NCBI GenBank assembly: GCA_027886175.1
Contig: JAJNNQ010000077.1
Span: 4,092,001 to 4,156,000 of the forward strand
From: Phylloscopus collybita
Taxonomy: Eukaryota > Chordata > Aves > Passeriformes > Phylloscopidae
Direction: 5' to 3'
DNA length: 64,000 nt
The notes under the pieces are model-generated. The model was not told the origin of the DNA. It searched no databases and worked only from the letters and a program-made list of their open reading frames with translations. Within the stretch, counting starts at the first letter, position 1; each line of letters begins with the position of its first letter. Both the position numbers and the translations under genes were made by a program. Positions 21,530 through 34,810 of the stretch are shown one piece after another.

Positions 21530-22990
21530 GGAGGCACAGAAGCTCTGCTCCTGCTGGCCACACTGTTCCTGATCCAGGCCAGGAGCCATTGGCTTTCTTG
21601 GCCTCCTGGGAAGGCTGCTGCCTCATGTCCAGCCTGCTGTCCATTAGTGCCCCAGGTCCCTTTCTGCCTGGCTGCTGTCCAGCCACTCTGTCCCCAGCCT
21701 GTAGCACTGCAGGGGTTGTTGTGGCCAAAGTGCAGGACCCGGCCCTTGGTCTTGTTCAACCTTGACATTGTTGGATTTGTTCCCTGGATCCAGCCTGTCC
21801 AGGGCCCTGTGCAGAGCCCTCCTGCCCTCCAGGAGATTCACACTCACACCCAGCTTGGTGTCATCTGCCAATTTGCTGATGCTGGACTCAATCCTCTCAT
21901 CCAGGCCATCAATGCAGACCTTGAAATCCAAGCAGGCTGGGTCTGATCCCTCGGCCATCCTGTGGGTGCCCTGTGATGGCACTCAAGGTGATCTGTTCCA
22001 TCACCTGGCCAGGCACCGAGGTCAGGCTGACACGCCTGGAGTTGTCCAGATCCTCCTTCCAGCCCTTCTTGGGGATGGGCTCACATTGGCACCTCCAGTC
22101 CTCTGGGGCCTCCCTGATGAGCCAGGACTGATGAGAAATGATGGAGAGCAGCTTGGGGAGCTCAGCCAGCAGCTCCCTCATGCCCCTGAGATGGATCCCA
22201 TCAGGTCCCAGAGACATCTGTGAGCATCTGAGTGGCTCAGCATGTCAGCAGCTGCTTCCTCCTGGATGACAGGGGGGCACTTCTGCTTCCTGTCCCCATC
22301 TACCAGCTTAGGAGAACACTTGTCCTAAGGCCACCCTGGGTCGTCAGGAAGGGGTAACTCAGTCTTTTCCTCATATTTGATACCCATATCCCCTCCAATG
22401 AGGAATGGAGGTTGTCCTTCTCTCCCTCCTTTTGCCATTAATGTGTTGACTAAATCATTTTTATTATCCTTCAGAGAAGCAGCCAGGTTAAGTCCTAACA
22501 GAGCTTTCACCTCTCTAATTTTCTTTGTGCGTGACTGAACAGCATACTTAAACATTTCCTGAGTTGCCTGCTCGTCTGTCCAAAGTGGAAGAACCATCTT
22601 TTTTTCCCCTGAGTTCCTGCAAAAGCTCAATGACAAGCCAGGCCAGTTGTTTTTCTCTCTGGGTCACCTTTCAGCACACAGAGGCAGCATGCTCTTTCTC
22701 CTTCAAGATTTTTTTCTTGAGGTGTGTCCATACTTCATGGACACCCTTGTTTTTAAGGGCTGTTTCCCTTAAAAAAATCAGTACCTGTTTCAATACTCCC
22801 CAAACCTGCAACCTGAAAAGGCCAAAGTCTGCTCTCTGTAAGTCCACTGTAGAAGTTTTGTTGATGCCTCTCCTTCTTTCACACAATATTTAAAAACCCT
22901 ATCATTTCATGGTCACTGTACCCCAAACAGCCTCTGACCACCACGCATCTCCCACCAGCCCTTCTGTGTTTGTGACCAGCAGGAGACAGA
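21530..22990 (-). pseudogene. CR1 ORF2 fragment (endonuclease end to RT and 3' part)
   Basis: A single 5'-truncated CR1 LINE read on the minus strand. Order of recognisable pieces: the endonuclease C-terminal part (NTEGLVGDAWWSE near 22960), the linker region (STVDLQRADFGLFRL near 22850; ATQEMFKYAVQSRTKKI near 22560), the start of the reverse transcriptase (GPDGIHLRGMRELL, then SLTSVPGQVMEQ near 22200-22010), and a late part (ADDTKLGVSVNLLEGR near 21860). It is broken by stops and shifts and lacks the catalytic block, so it is dead. It follows the receptor block C directly. Confidence 0.9.
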
Positions 22991-24599
22991 GCTTTCCTTG
23001 GCAGTGGGAAGAGAAGGAAACCTCCCCAAAGTGCAGCTTGGAAGGTTCAGCCTGGAGCTGAGGAAGAAGAAAAGTCCCTGCCAGGGTAGAATTTTGGTGC
23101 AGGAGGTGTCCCAGCGTGAGCCTGGGCCCTGCCCTGGCTCTGTGTGCCAGGAGCCGGCAGCGCTGGGTGCAGGGAGCCCAGGGAGGGCAGAGAAATGCTG
23201 GGCTGAGAAATGCTGGGGGGACAGCGAGATGGGCGTGTGCAGCCGGCCAGGGCACAGCAGCAGCAGCAGGCACAGGGGGCACAGGCTGCAGGAGAGATGG
23301 CCAAGGGCTGGGCAGGGCTGGCAGGGCCACAGGCACCCAGGCCTTTGTCCCCTGGGCTCTGCCAGCGCCTCTGCAGGCCCCACAGAAGGAACTTTCCTTG
23401 CAGGAAAGCCTGCACTTGCCTTCTGCCTGGCCCCTCCCTCAGCAGCCTGGCACGCCTTGCAGCTTTAGGACATTTGTCCTTGCTGCCCCTGCCATCCCCC
23501 TGCCCCACCAACAGCCCCCAGCCAGCCGCGAGGGACAGGCCCTGCTGTGCCAGGCCTGGGCTCAGGCCTTGGCCTTTCTGCTCCCTCCAGCCAGCCCAGG
23601 CCTTGCTCAGCATTGCAGTCCCTGCTCACAGCCTTGGGCTCCCTGCAATCCTGGCCTCAAGGAGCTGCTCTCACCAGTGCCTGGGCAGCCTTTGGCACTC
23701 CCTGCCCTCAGTGGGGCCCAGGGATGCTCCAAGGGACTTGGGGTTTTGCTTCTGACTCCTTCAGCAGCTTCTTCAACCTTCCCTCAGTGCCTGGGGGTCC
23801 TGGACTCAGCCCCAAATCCATTGTGGGGCTGATGAAAATACACAATACTTGAGCTCTTTGTCTTCCTTAAATTGTCTTTCAGTCTCCTGGGCTTATGCAG
23901 CTGACTGGAGTCAGTTTGGTGTTGTGTTAAGGAGGGAGACTTCAAAGTGACTCTCATGACTTTTTTGTTTTTTTTAAACAGGAGTATTTTTAAAATTTTC
24001 AGTTCATTGAAGAGGTGACTGAAGAATTCTCCAAGTGATCTTGATGCTGAAGGTTTCTTTAGAAGGTCTGGGCATGGAGAAGAATGAGCCCCTTGCAGGC
24101 TGACCCTGTTTGGACAACCTGCTCCTCACCCCAAGCTCACCATGTCTGACATTGCCCACCTGGCACTGACATCCCTGTGCCCTGCAGCACAACCTTGTCC
24201 CCTGAGCTCTGCAGCTGCCTGTCCCAGCCCATTGCACCATGTCCCATCTGCTCTCCTCAGGCCTCTGCCTGCACACAGGCCCAGGAGAAGTTTTCCTCTT
24301 GGTGAGGAAAGAATGGAAAAGCCTGAGCAGGTTTCCTAAACAACAAAGCCCACTCAGGAACCACATGCTCAGGACAGGCTGCCTGGAATGATGTCACCTT
24401 TCTACAAGGGACAGTGCCACCAGAAATGAGCTCTGGAAGCAGAATCCTCTGAGTCTCTGAGCTGAATTCTCTGTCCCCGACCTGGATCTCTGTTGCAGAT
24501 GGAAGCTGCTGATGCCATCCTCAGCTTGAACCCTTCTTTGGAATGCAGTCAGAGGTTCCCAGGTGTGTAAAGTAAGCGTTGCTCAATGTTGATGCAAAG
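22991..24599. other. GC-rich spacer, no supported gene
   Basis: Open frames on both strands up to about 240 codons without domains. A stretch near 23690-23850 (GTGGGGCTGATGAA and surrounding) resembles one unit of the 150-bp repeat at 56010-56740. The remainder is unassigned. Confidence 0.5.
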
Positions 24600-26840
24600 C
24601 TTTTGTGTTCCTCCTGGGACCAAAGAGACTCTTGAGACACTGCAAGGCCTTGTTTAACCAAGGGTCCATTGTGACACAGCGGGGCTCATGGAATCAAGGA
24701 GACAATTGGGACAGTAGGGAACCTCCTAGAAACAAGTCTCTGTTGTGGCAGTCATGGAATCAAAGAGACATTTGTGACACAGCCAGGCCGTGTGGAACCA
24801 ATGGTCCATTGTTACACTGCAGATTCAAGAAGAACATGGTGACACCACAGAACCTCATGGAACCAAGGGTCCTTTGTGGCACAGCAGGGCCTCCTTGGAA
24901 CCCAGGGGACCATTGTGACAAGGCAGGGCCTGATGGAACCATGGAGACCACTGTGACACTAAGGAAACTCATGGAACCACGGTACCATTGGGATGCTATG
25001 GAACCTCAGAGAACCAAGGGTCTGTTGTGACATTGTCGTGCCTCCTGGAATCAAACATTGTGGAACTTGGAGGCCTAATGGAACAAGGGTTTCTATTGTG
25101 ACACTGCAGAACCTCATGGAATCAAGGTGACCATGTTACACTAGAGAAGCCCATGGAACCAAGGGGCCATTGTGACACTGCAGAACCAAGGAAACTGTTG
25201 TTGACAGTATCAAAACTCATGGAATGAAAAGTCCAGTGTGACATGATGGATCCCCATGGAATCAAGGGTCCATTGTGACACAGCAGGGCCTCATGGAACC
25301 AAGGGTGCATTGAGGCACAGCCGGGCCTTGCTGGAACCGAAGGAACCACTGCTCAAAGCAGGGTAACACCTAGAACCAAGGAGTCCATTGGTGCAGCATA
25401 AAACCTATGGAACCAAGGGGCCATTGGGACAAAGCAGGGCCTCATGGAACTAAGGGGACATTCTGACACATTGAGACTGCATGGAAGGAATTGTCCATTA
25501 TGACAATGGGGATCCAAGGAGACCATGGAGACACTATGGAACCTCATGGATCCAAGGGTCCACTGTGACACCGAAGAACCTCATGGAACCCAGGGTCCAC
25601 TGTGACATAGCAAGGCCTCATTGGAACAAAGGAACCATTGTTGACAGTACAGAAACTCATGGAACCAAGGGGCTGTGGTGACACAGCACGGACACATGGA
25701 AGCAAGGAGACCAGTGACATTTAGGAACCTCATGGAAACAAGGGTTCATTAGAACACTGCAGAAACAAGGAGGCCATTGTTGACACTATGGAAGCTCATG
25801 GAACTGAGAGGCCATTGTTACACTCCAAAGTGTCTTTGAACCGAAGACACCATTGTCCAACTCCAGAACCTCATGGCACTAAGGTTTCACTGTGACACAG
25901 CAGGGTTCCATGAAACCAATTGTCCATGGTGACAAGGCAGATCCAAGGAGGCCATGGTGACACAAGGGAAGCTCATGGAACCAAGCGGCCATTGTGACGC
26001 ATCAAGGCCTCGTGGAACCAAGGGTCCATTGTTCCAGTCCAGAACCAAGGAGACCATTTTGACAGTACAGAACCTCATGGAATCAAGGGTCACTTGTTAA
26101 ACAGCTGGGCTTCATGGAACCAAGAAGCCATTGTGACACAGCAGGGCCACATGGAACCAATGGTCCATAGTGATATTGTGGATCCAAGGAGGCCATGCCG
26201 ATACTATGGAACTTCATGGAACCAAGCAGCCATTGTGACACAGTTGGGCCCCAAGGAACCAATTGTCCATTGTGACAATGTGGATCCAAGGAGATCATGG
26301 TGACACTACAGAATCTCATGGATCCAAGGAGCCATTGTCACACTGTGGGGCCTCCTTGGAACAAAGGGCATTGTTGATAGTATGGAAGATGCTCATGGAA
26401 ACTTGTGTAGTCATTGTGGCACTGCAGAGCCTCATGGAACAAAGGAGACCACTGTGACACAGAGGAATTTTATGGAACCAAGCAACCGTTTGCACACGAC
26501 AGAACCAAGGAGACCCTTGTTGGCACTACAAAACCTCATGGAACTGAGGGGCCATTGTTAAACAGCAAGGCCTGGTGGAACCAAGGGGCCAGTGTGACAC
26601 CGTAGGGCCCCATGGAATCAAATATTCCTTGTGACACAGTGAGGCTGCTTGTCACCAATTCTCCATTGTGATACTGCAGATCCCAGAGATCGTGGTGACA
26701 CTATGGCAGGTCATGGAACCAAGGGGCTGTTGTGGCACACCAAGGCCTTGTGGAACCAAGGAGAGCATTGTGGCAGTGCAGAACCAAGGAGGCCATTTTG
26801 ACAAGACAGACCCTAATTGAATCAAGGGTTTAGAAGAATC
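24600..26840 (+). repeat. D minisatellite array D2 (largest)
   Basis: About 2.2 kb of degenerate units with GAACCAAGG and CATTGTGACAC cores, spacing about 25-41 bp, separated from the flanking spacer without a transition. No inverted partner was seen in the window. Confidence 0.92.
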
Positions 26841-27487
26841 CAAACAGTTAATAGTTCAGCTGAAGGGATCAAAGCAAGAAGCAATGGATATTAATGAAGA
26901 GTTTAGAGTAGAAGCAATGTAGGAGAGTTGATCACTGCCAGATGAAGCTAGTTTGAGAAGACAATATATCATTTGCCTGACTTTGCTGTGTTTGTAGAAG
27001 TTCTGAGGGGAGGATGGAGTATTGTAAAGATGAAGAAACTGCAGCTGCACCTGGGCCCCAAAACCAGTCAGAACCAGACAGGAGAGCTTGAACTATGCCC
27101 AAGGGGTCAGAGAGCCTGCCAACAAGGCAAAGGTGAGAAGTTTACCTTGAGGAAGACGTTCCTGACTTCATCCTAAGGCACCACTGACCCATTTCAAAAC
27201 CCACCAACCCAATTTGAGCGCAGGACTGCATAAGTGTGAAAGGACTTTGAGCTCATTTTATGATGAAGGGGAGAGAAGGCAGGATTAAGTAATAAGTATG
27301 TTTAGGTGTGTTGAATGATTACATGAATATGTAATATTTTGTAGATAAAGAGAGAGCCGGACCTCTGTGATTTTTGCACCCGTCTTTGGGAGGTTACTCC
27401 CCGTGTTGCCTGGCACTGAATTAAACATACCACTTTCTAACTTTAATTAGCTGGAATGTCTTTGTCCATGCTTTATTTACTTGAAAA
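26841..27487 (+). mobile_element. LTR-like segment
   Basis: AT-rich segment inserted between D2 and D3. It includes AGGTGAGAAGTTTACCTTG and GACCCATTTCAAAACCCACC, recognisably similar to the segment at 61030-61625, and an ATTAAA signal near 27420. A shared structure at two unrelated sites supports an LTR family. Ends were not defined. Confidence 0.5.
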
Positions 27488-27590
27488 TAGAACCAAGGAT
27501 CCATTGTTTTACATCAGGGCCTCATGGAACCAAGGGGCCATTGTGACACTGTGGGGCATATTGGAGTCAAGGACACCACTGATACTGAAA
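27488..27590 (+). repeat. D minisatellite block D3
   Basis: Two to three units with GAACCAAGG and CATTGTGACACTG between two LTR-like segments. It is likely the continuation of D2, split by the element at 26841-27487. Confidence 0.8.
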
Positions 27591-28140
27591 TCCACTGGAC
27601 AGAAACTTTTGAACACACTTTTGAGTATTTGAGACCAGATATTCTTTATTACAGCATGCTGGTCACTTGGGCAATCCTTCCTCCATGTGAGTGCACTGAG
27701 CATCAAATCAACAGAGTTTTGATCACACACACTGATTATGGATTCATTACCTAACCCCCCTTCCTTTGAATTTACTTGACATAATTGCACCCCTTCTCAC
27801 AAGTTCCTATCTGGTTCTTTGGGGTCTGTCTTCCACATCCAGTGTCATTTTTAGGTGGCTGTTCCTCGACCTCCATTTCTGAGTGTGGGCAATATTATTG
27901 TTTTGCAAACCTTCTGTTTTGTCAGCCTTGTTGAGCTGAGCTGACATTGTTCTTGCATTTTGAATGACTTCTGTTTGCTGGAGTTACATCCTTGATCCAT
28001 TTCTCCAAGGCTGTGCTGTTCTGTTCTACTGTCCTTGATAAGAGTAAATGTTGTTCTGTTCTCCTGTCCTTGTCACAGCGCTCACCCCGCCTGAGGTGTG
28101 TCTGCAACCCCCCAACCTATGGGTTTGGGGTGGGCAAGTG
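27591..28140 (-). mobile_element. LTR-like segment
   Basis: On the minus strand it ends with CATGCTGTAATAAAGAATATC, a polyadenylation context followed by a short tail into D3. It looks like a solo LTR at the minisatellite edge, with ends approximate. Confidence 0.4.
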
Positions 28141-28583
28141 TTCCTGAGGGAACAGGGATGGGACAGCTGGCCTGGACTGACCCAAGGGATGTTCCATTGC
28201 ATGTCACACCATGATCAGCAATAAACTGCAGGAAGCAGGGAGGGCAAGGGGGGTAGCGGATTAATTACTTTTTGGAGATATTTTTCTTTGAAAACATCAC
28301 AGATACATAAAGAACCCTCTCCTGGAATAAGGTGATTAAACATTTTCTGCTGATAGGAGATTTCCTGTGGATTTGCTTTTCTTCTGTTTGTGGCCTTTGC
28401 TTTTTGTTTTTCGTTTCTTTGTGGAGAGTTTGTCTTTTTGTGGGGAGTTCTAGCTTTGGGGTTTTTTTTGTTTTGTTTTGTTTTGTTGTTGCTTTTGGGT
28501 TTTCCCTTTTGAACTACCTTTCTTCTGATGCATAAGACTTTTCTTCCTTTTCCCATGGCTTGGTTTGGCACCTGATGGCAAGA
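28141..28583. other. Unassigned, T/G-rich low-complexity sequence
   Basis: Contains a TTTTG-rich run at about 28450-28500 and no recognisable gene or element. It ends at the start of arm B'. Confidence 0.5.
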
Positions 28584-28689
28584 CAAACTGCCTCAACTCA
28601 GTCATCCTGCCCGTAGGAAAGAAAAGCACAATCATGCCCAGTTATGTTTTGCAGTCACCATCAACTGGAGGAGTTTGGTCACAGACTCC

Positions 28690-29275
28690 CTACATTTTGG
28701 CAGTATCCACAAAGGAATTGCAAGTGCATTTCATTCCATTGTAGAGATAATAGAAATGTTCCCCAGTGGTGGTCAAGGGCTGGTCACTGAGGCATGTCAC
28801 CAGGCAGTGGCTGCCAAGAGTTCTCTGTACCATGGATTTGACATTTGACCCTCATTGTTCAGCCAAATTCCTACCCAGCCCATGTTCCATTTCCTCAGCC
28901 CAGCTCTCTCCAGTCTGGCTCTGAGGAGACCACAGCAGACCATGTCACAGGCCTGGCTAAAGTCTGGGCACACAACATCCCCTTCTTTTCCCTCCCACCT
29001 GGGTTCTGCAATCCCTGCCTTGTCTGCCACTACCTGGAATGGCTGCAGGAGGATTTGCCACATCCCCTTCCCTGCTGAGCCTGACCAGGCTGGGACTCTC
29101 CCAGATCCCCTCCCTGCCCTGTTTCCAGACTGGCTCCATGTCTGCCTTTCCCAGGTTCCCAGGACCCTCTGGGATGGCTCTGCCCTTCCCAAGGGGTTTG
29201 AGAGAGCTCTCACAACAACACTGCCCAGCCTTCTCAACAGCCCTGACACCAAAGGCCTTTTCCATATCCCTCAGT
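28690..29275 (-). pseudogene. CR1 ORF2 reverse-transcriptase fragment (copy)
   Basis: Inverted copy of 11530-12115 with the same degraded DFSQACD block. It is inactive. Confidence 0.75.
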
Positions 29276-29512
29276 TCCAGGTCAGTGCCCAGAACACAGC
29301 ACAGCCCTGTCCAGGTCCTGGGGGTGGTTCAGAAGGGAGGCAGATGGGATTTCTCCCCACACACCCCCACCCCAATGGTCTCTCTGTGCAGTCCTTGGCT
29401 GTGCTGAGCAGTTTCCCTGGAGCCTGTCTGCCCTGGATGTTTCTCTCTGCAGTCCTAAGCACAGCCCAGTAAAGAATTCAGGTGGTTTCCCAGAGGATTT
29501 CACTCTCAGAGT

Positions 29513-29573
29513 GAAAAATATAGCAAAAAAAAAAAAAAAAATAGAACTCACCAAATAGAATACCAAAGCTCCC
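29513..29573. other. A-rich junction replacing 2.3 kb of the left arm
   Basis: Here AAAAATATAGC followed by a run of about 17 A and a short unique stretch joins sequence corresponding to 11300 and to 8975 of the left arm. Either a deletion with filler DNA or a small A-tailed insertion accompanied the loss. Confidence 0.75.
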
Positions 29574-30559
29574 AGCACGGCACTCTGCACTTGTGCCCGA
29601 GCCCTTCCCTCTGCTGGGGCTGGCCTGGGGCTTTTCCTGCAGCAGGATCTGCCCTGGTCCTGGCACAGGAAAGGCAGTTCCTGCTGGAGCAGAAGGCTCT
29701 GCCTGCAATGGGCTCAAACAGCTCCAACAAGGCCCTGTTTGCAAAGCCCCCAGTGGGAAATGAAGAAGGGGATCATGCTGCTTTGGGGATGAAGAATGCT
29801 GAAAGCAGCCTGACTCCTCCATGCCAAAATTCCACATGCTGAGAGGGAGCTGAAGCTGTGGCAGAGCTGCTAAAACCCCCAGAGAAAGCAACAACCCAGT
29901 GACACCACTGAGAGCTTCTGCAGAGCTGCTGAGCTGGCCCAGCCTGGGCACATCTGACTGACAGGGCAGCACTTCAGACTAGAAAAGCCCCATCCCAAAT
30001 TTTAACTGCAGCATCTCCTGACATTTCTCTTCTACGGGGGGTGTGGAGATTCCTCCCTGGAGTGGGGACACCCCTCCAGGTCACTGCCTGAGGCTGAGCT
30101 AAAGAGATTTACCCATGGTCGCTGGTCTGGAGGAGTGACACCCATCTCTGGTTAATAACTGTTTTTGCTTTAATACAATTGCTTCAAAACTGCTTCCTAG
30201 AGCACTATCTTCAAATAGATGTTACAGCTCCTCTACAGTGGAGTAAATCATTCTGATTAAGACCTTTTTGTCTAATCATGAGCATAATCAGTCGTATCTA
30301 TATGTATATAAATACTTCTACTTTGCATCCTTAGTGTTGTGGGACAAAGTTGTACAAAGGTTCAACTCCACCTGTATAATCCTTTAGGCATAAATCCTTG
30401 AGAAAGTCTGGGGCTGGGATTGGATCCAGGCACTGCCAGGATCTACTCCCAGAAGGAGTTTAGAAAGCCTGGGGGTCCTGGTTTGGGTCCTTTGTGAACC
30501 TTGTGACCCAACAGGAGCTTCTCTAATAAACTTTGCCTGAAGCTGCCACTGTGCCCATG

Positions 30560-30730
30560 ACAGGAACCCCTGTGAGTGTCTGTGACATCCCAGCTCTTTG
30601 GCAGCCTGGACACTCCTGGGATGTCTCCATGGAGCCCCTGTGAGTGTCTGTGACATCTCAGCTCTTTGGCAGCCTGGACACTCCTGGGATGTCCCCATGG
30701 AGCCCCTGGGAGTGTCGCTGACCTCGCTGT
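30560..30730. repeat. 68-bp tandem repeat (inverted copy)
   Basis: Counterpart of 7810-7975 in arm B', with the same period. Confidence 0.82.
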
Positions 30731-31339
30731 TCTTTAGGAGCACAGGGATGGATTGTCAGGAGTCACCACTGGACTCCTGCCACTGCCTGGGACAAATTGG
30801 CTCCTTGCCAGGGTACAGACACCTCTGCTGTCACTCTGCAGCCCTGGGACTGTCTGTCACCTCATGACCCTGAGGAAGATGAAGGAGCCCTGGGATGTCA
30901 CCACAAAGCCCCTGTGACTGAGTGTGACCAAAGAGATCTTCAGGAGCCCAGAGACCCCTCAGATGCCACCATGGAGCCCCTGTGCCTGCACGTGAGCTCA
31001 CAGCTCTTGAGCAGCTGGAAACCCCTGGAATCTCTTCAATCTGCTCTGCTGAGGATGGATCCTCAGTAACTTGGAGGTTCCCTGATGAATTTTCGCTCTC
31101 CAGAGGCTTGTTCAGTCTTCAGCTCTGCAGTTAAGGAAGTCAGTGCCAAAGGCTCATTAACATTGCAAAGCACTGTAACAAGAAAAGCCCCTGAGAGTAA
31201 TTTCATTTCAAGTCTTCAATTCTTCTGTGGAGAATTGTACAGATGTCAGCAGTGGATTCAAAGGGAATATACTATATTTTTTAAAAATGCAGGGGCATTT
31301 TTGGTCCTTTTTTGTCAGATTATACTCTTTTGTGACCCA

Positions 31340-31770
31340 GAGATGGGGCAACTGAGAGGCGTTTTAAAAACTTTTATTCCCTTTTCAGTCTCGTGTTAAG
31401 GGTGAGACCATACAGATGTTACAATCCATGCCATCATAATCAGAAGCCAACTATTTCCTAATAACATTATAAGTGTTTCTTGGCCTATCAGCTTTTGCCA
31501 CACAATGCCCTAAAGCAAATCATCTAAAATCACCCCTCATGGGCCCTGCTACAATGTACCTTGCATGGTTCTATTTCTCCAAAGTATCTCATCTTATTTG
31601 CAAGCCATTCCTTGAAACTTGTTTCTTGTTCCGTTTCCCTCTCAACAATGTCTGTCCTATTCCATGGCATTTCTAAGTCAGCATTTCTTCTCTCAAGGTT
31701 TGCCTACAGATGCACATTATGTGAGCCTTCTGTCAGGCTTTGAGAACTCTCTACAAATCCATTTCCCACA
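31340..31770 (-). mobile_element. LTR (inverted copy of 6785-7215)
   Basis: Its U3 start, TGTGGGAAATGG on the minus strand, is at 31770, preceded by the polypurine tract. The far end is approximate. Confidence 0.75.
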
Positions 31771-31914
31771 TTTCCCCCTCTCTCCTGAACAGAAAAGCCT
31801 TCTTTGATGGCCCTATTCATCGTTTGCCATGCACAATGAAGTACACAAGGCACTGTCACCAACATTGTCACTATAACAATCAATGCATATAAACCTGTTT
31901 TGCAAAGCTCGTCT

Positions 31915-32023
31915 AGCCAAGGTGCAAAGCTTCAAACAAGTCATCCAACCATGATCTATCCTCTGCTTTAATTTGATTAGCCCAAACTCTCAGTTTTTGA
32001 AGTTGTTTGGGGATGGATTCTGA
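31915..32023 (-). pseudogene. Retroviral env TM remnant (copy)
   Basis: Inverted copy of 6532-6640, equally short and broken. Confidence 0.5.
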
Positions 32024-32069
32024 ATAGTCAGACAAATTAAAAAAAGACAATCATTGAGGACTCTCTCAA

Positions 32070-32194
32070 ACATGCCCACCCTATTCCATGGCATTTCTAA
32101 GACAGCATTTCTTATCTCAAGGTTTTCCTACAGATGCCCATTATGAGAGCCTTCAGTCAGGCTTTGAGAATTCTCTACAATCCATTTCCCACAG
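32070..32194 (-). mobile_element. Truncated LTR fragment (copy)
   Basis: Inverted copy of 6361-6485. Confidence 0.72.
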
Positions 32195-32914
32195 TGGGGC
32201 ACTTTGGCTGTGGCCCGGCTCCATCCTCCTGCGGGGCTCAGGGCCTGTTCCCGGCCATGGCCAGCCCTGCGCAGCCTCTCTGCTGGCCCAGAGCCAGGCA
32301 GAGCCCGGGGCAGGGCTGTCTGTGCAGGCCCACAGGTGCCAGGGGCTGTGCAGGAGCTGGCAGAGGCTGCCCAGCAGGGAGGCCATGGGGCACAGAGCCC
32401 CAAGGCTGCTGTGGGCCCCACGGCAGAGGGGCCCTTCCCCCCGCAATGCTCCTGTCCTGCCCTGGGCCTGCACAGGCCCTGTGGCACCATGGCTGGGCCA
32501 GCGCCGCACAAAGGGGCCACGCAGCCGCTGCCGGGGCTGACAGCAAGGCCAGGCACACACAAGGAATTGCTGCCCATGGCCTGGCCTGGGCAGGGCTGCC
32601 TGTGCCAAAGGAACAGCTCAGCTGCCCTTGGGGGCTGCAGGAAAAGTGCAGAGCCCCAAGAGCCTCCCTGGCTGTGCTGGAGACCAAGGCTGGAGGAGGG
32701 AAAGGCAGGGCTGCTGTGGGATGGGGAGGGGAGCGAATTCCAGCTTACTCTGATGTGAGGCTTAGGAAGGGCTGGAGAGAAGAGAAGCTTCACAAGCCTC
32801 AAAGTGGGGGATGTTACCAGATGAAACACCATCTCCACCTGGTGAGCACACACAGAGCTTGTTTTTCAAATCCCACTGGCCCATGGAACTGCACAATGCC
32901 CATTGTGTAAGAAG
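32195..32914. other. GC-rich spacer (copy of 5641-6360)
   Basis: Open frames on both strands, differing in start and end from those in the left copy, which argues against selection for a protein. Confidence 0.55.
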
Positions 32915-33285
32915 GACAATTTGAAAGTTACCAGCTCCAGTTGTGCCAACTTTCAACAGTCCAGCAGGCAGTCAGGTGTGACTCTGGCATCACCAACTAC
33001 CAGAGACTACCAAAGAGACCCCCATGACAGAAGAACACATCTATGAAGGGGAAAGAAAATATTTTAATGATTTCAGGAAAATTATTATTTTATGTATGTT
33101 TATTTTGTGTCAGTCACTGAATATGAATGTAAAATACAGTCTGTAAGCAGGACCTTCCCTGTATTCAGCATGCACAGCTTTGGGAGGAGTTATTCCCCCT
33201 TGTGCATCGGGCTGAATAAAGAATGCTGCTTCTTACTTCTCTCCTGGTATAAGCAGTTTCTTTTATCTTTCCCCATTTTTGGTAG
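32915..33285 (+). mobile_element. LTR-like segment (copy of 5270-5640)
   Basis: Same U3-like stretch and GGCTGAATAAAGAATGC polyadenylation context, now on the plus strand, ending at the D array. Confidence 0.5.
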
Positions 33286-33286
33286 C

Positions 33287-34400
33287 AGTGTCAAAATGGA
33301 CCTTCTCTTCCATGAAGTCCAGCAGTGTCACAATGATCGCCTTGGTTCCATGATGCCCCATCGTGTCACAATGGTAGCCTTGGTTCCATGGGGCCCCAAA
33401 GTGACACAATGGCCCCTTGGTTCCATGAGACCCTGTAGTGTCATCATGATCTCCTTGGCTCTGCAGTGTCACTGTTGGACTCCTGGTTGCATGAGACCCC
33501 AAAGTGCCACAATGGATTCTTGTTTCCATAAGGTCTCACTGTGTCACCATATTCTCCTCAGTTCAATCCGGCCCCACAGTGTCTCAATGCTCTACTTGGC
33601 CCTGCAGTTTTAAAATGGCCCTTGGTTCCATGAGGCCCTGCAGTGCTACACTGGCCCTTGGTTATACAAGACCCCACAGTGCTAAAAGGATCCCCTTGTT
33701 TTCAGGAGGCCTTGATGTGTCATAATGGCCCCTTGGTTCCTTTTGCCTCTCAATGTCACAATGGACCACTTGGTTCCATTGGCCTCCCCTGTGTCACAAT
33801 GGTTCCTTGATTCCATGAGCCCTTGCAGTGCCACAATGCTCTCCTTGGTTCCATGGGGCTCTGAAGTGTCACAATGACCCCTTGGTTCTATGGGGCCCCA
33901 GAGTGTCACAATGACCCCTTGGTTCCCCAGGATCACAAAGGACACTTGGTTCCATCAGGCCCCTTAGTGGTACAGTGGATTCCACGGTTCCATGAGGCCC
34001 CTCAGTGTAACAATGGTCTCCTTGGTTCTGCAGTGTTCAAATGGTTCCTTGGTTCCTTGAGGCCCCAAAGTGTCACAATGGTCTCCCTGGTTCCATGGGG
34101 CCCCACAACATCAAAATGTCCACTTGGTTCCATGAGGCCCCACAGTGTAACAATGGTCTCCTTGGTTCCAAGGGGATCTGCACTATCACCAAGGACATTT
34201 GGTTCTCTGAGGTGCCCTGTGTCACAGTGCTCTCCTTTTTTCACAGTGTCACAAGGATCTCCTTGCTTCCATGGGGCTCTGCTGTGTCCCAATGGCCCCT
34301 TGTTCCCATGGGGCACCCCAGTGTCACAAGGGTCTCCTTGGCTCCACAGTGTGCCAATGCACCCTTGGTTCCAGGAAGCCCTGCAGTGTCACAATGGACA
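33287..34400 (-). repeat. D minisatellite array D1' (copy)
   Basis: Inverted copy of D1 with nearly the same unit order, so it was duplicated with the arm and did not expand independently. Confidence 0.9.
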
Positions 34401-34810
34401 TTTGCAGGGCTGGAACACCTCTGCTCTGGAGCCAGGCTGAGAGAGCTGGAGCTGTTCAGCCTGGGTGTGAGAGGGCTCCAGGGAGACATTAGAGCCCATT
34501 CCAGCACCTAAATGGGCTTGGAGAGAGCTGGAGAGGGACTTTGGACAAAGGCCTGGAGTGACAGGACAAGGGGGAATGGCCATGAGGTGAAGGAGGGCAG
34601 GTTTAGATGGAATATTGGGAAGAAATCTTCCCAGTGAGGGTGCTGAGGCCCCGGCACAGGGTACCCAGAGAGGCTGCAGGCTCCCCACCTCTGGAGGTGT
34701 TCAAGGCCAGATTGGATGGAGCAATCTGGTCCAGTGGAAAATGTCCCTGCCCATGGCAGGAGACTGAAACTGGATAATCTTTAGGATTCCAACCCAATGC
34801 CATTCCATGA
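34401..34810 (+). mobile_element. CR1 LINE 3' fragment (copy)
   Basis: Inverted copy of 3709-4104, ending in a CATTCCATGA-type terminus. Confidence 0.88.

Noticed and set aside
22325..22886. Unknown minus-strand genes (103 and 71 codons)
   Set aside because: Their residues match, in order, the linker between endonuclease and reverse transcriptase of CR1 ORF2, so they belong to the CR1 fragment.
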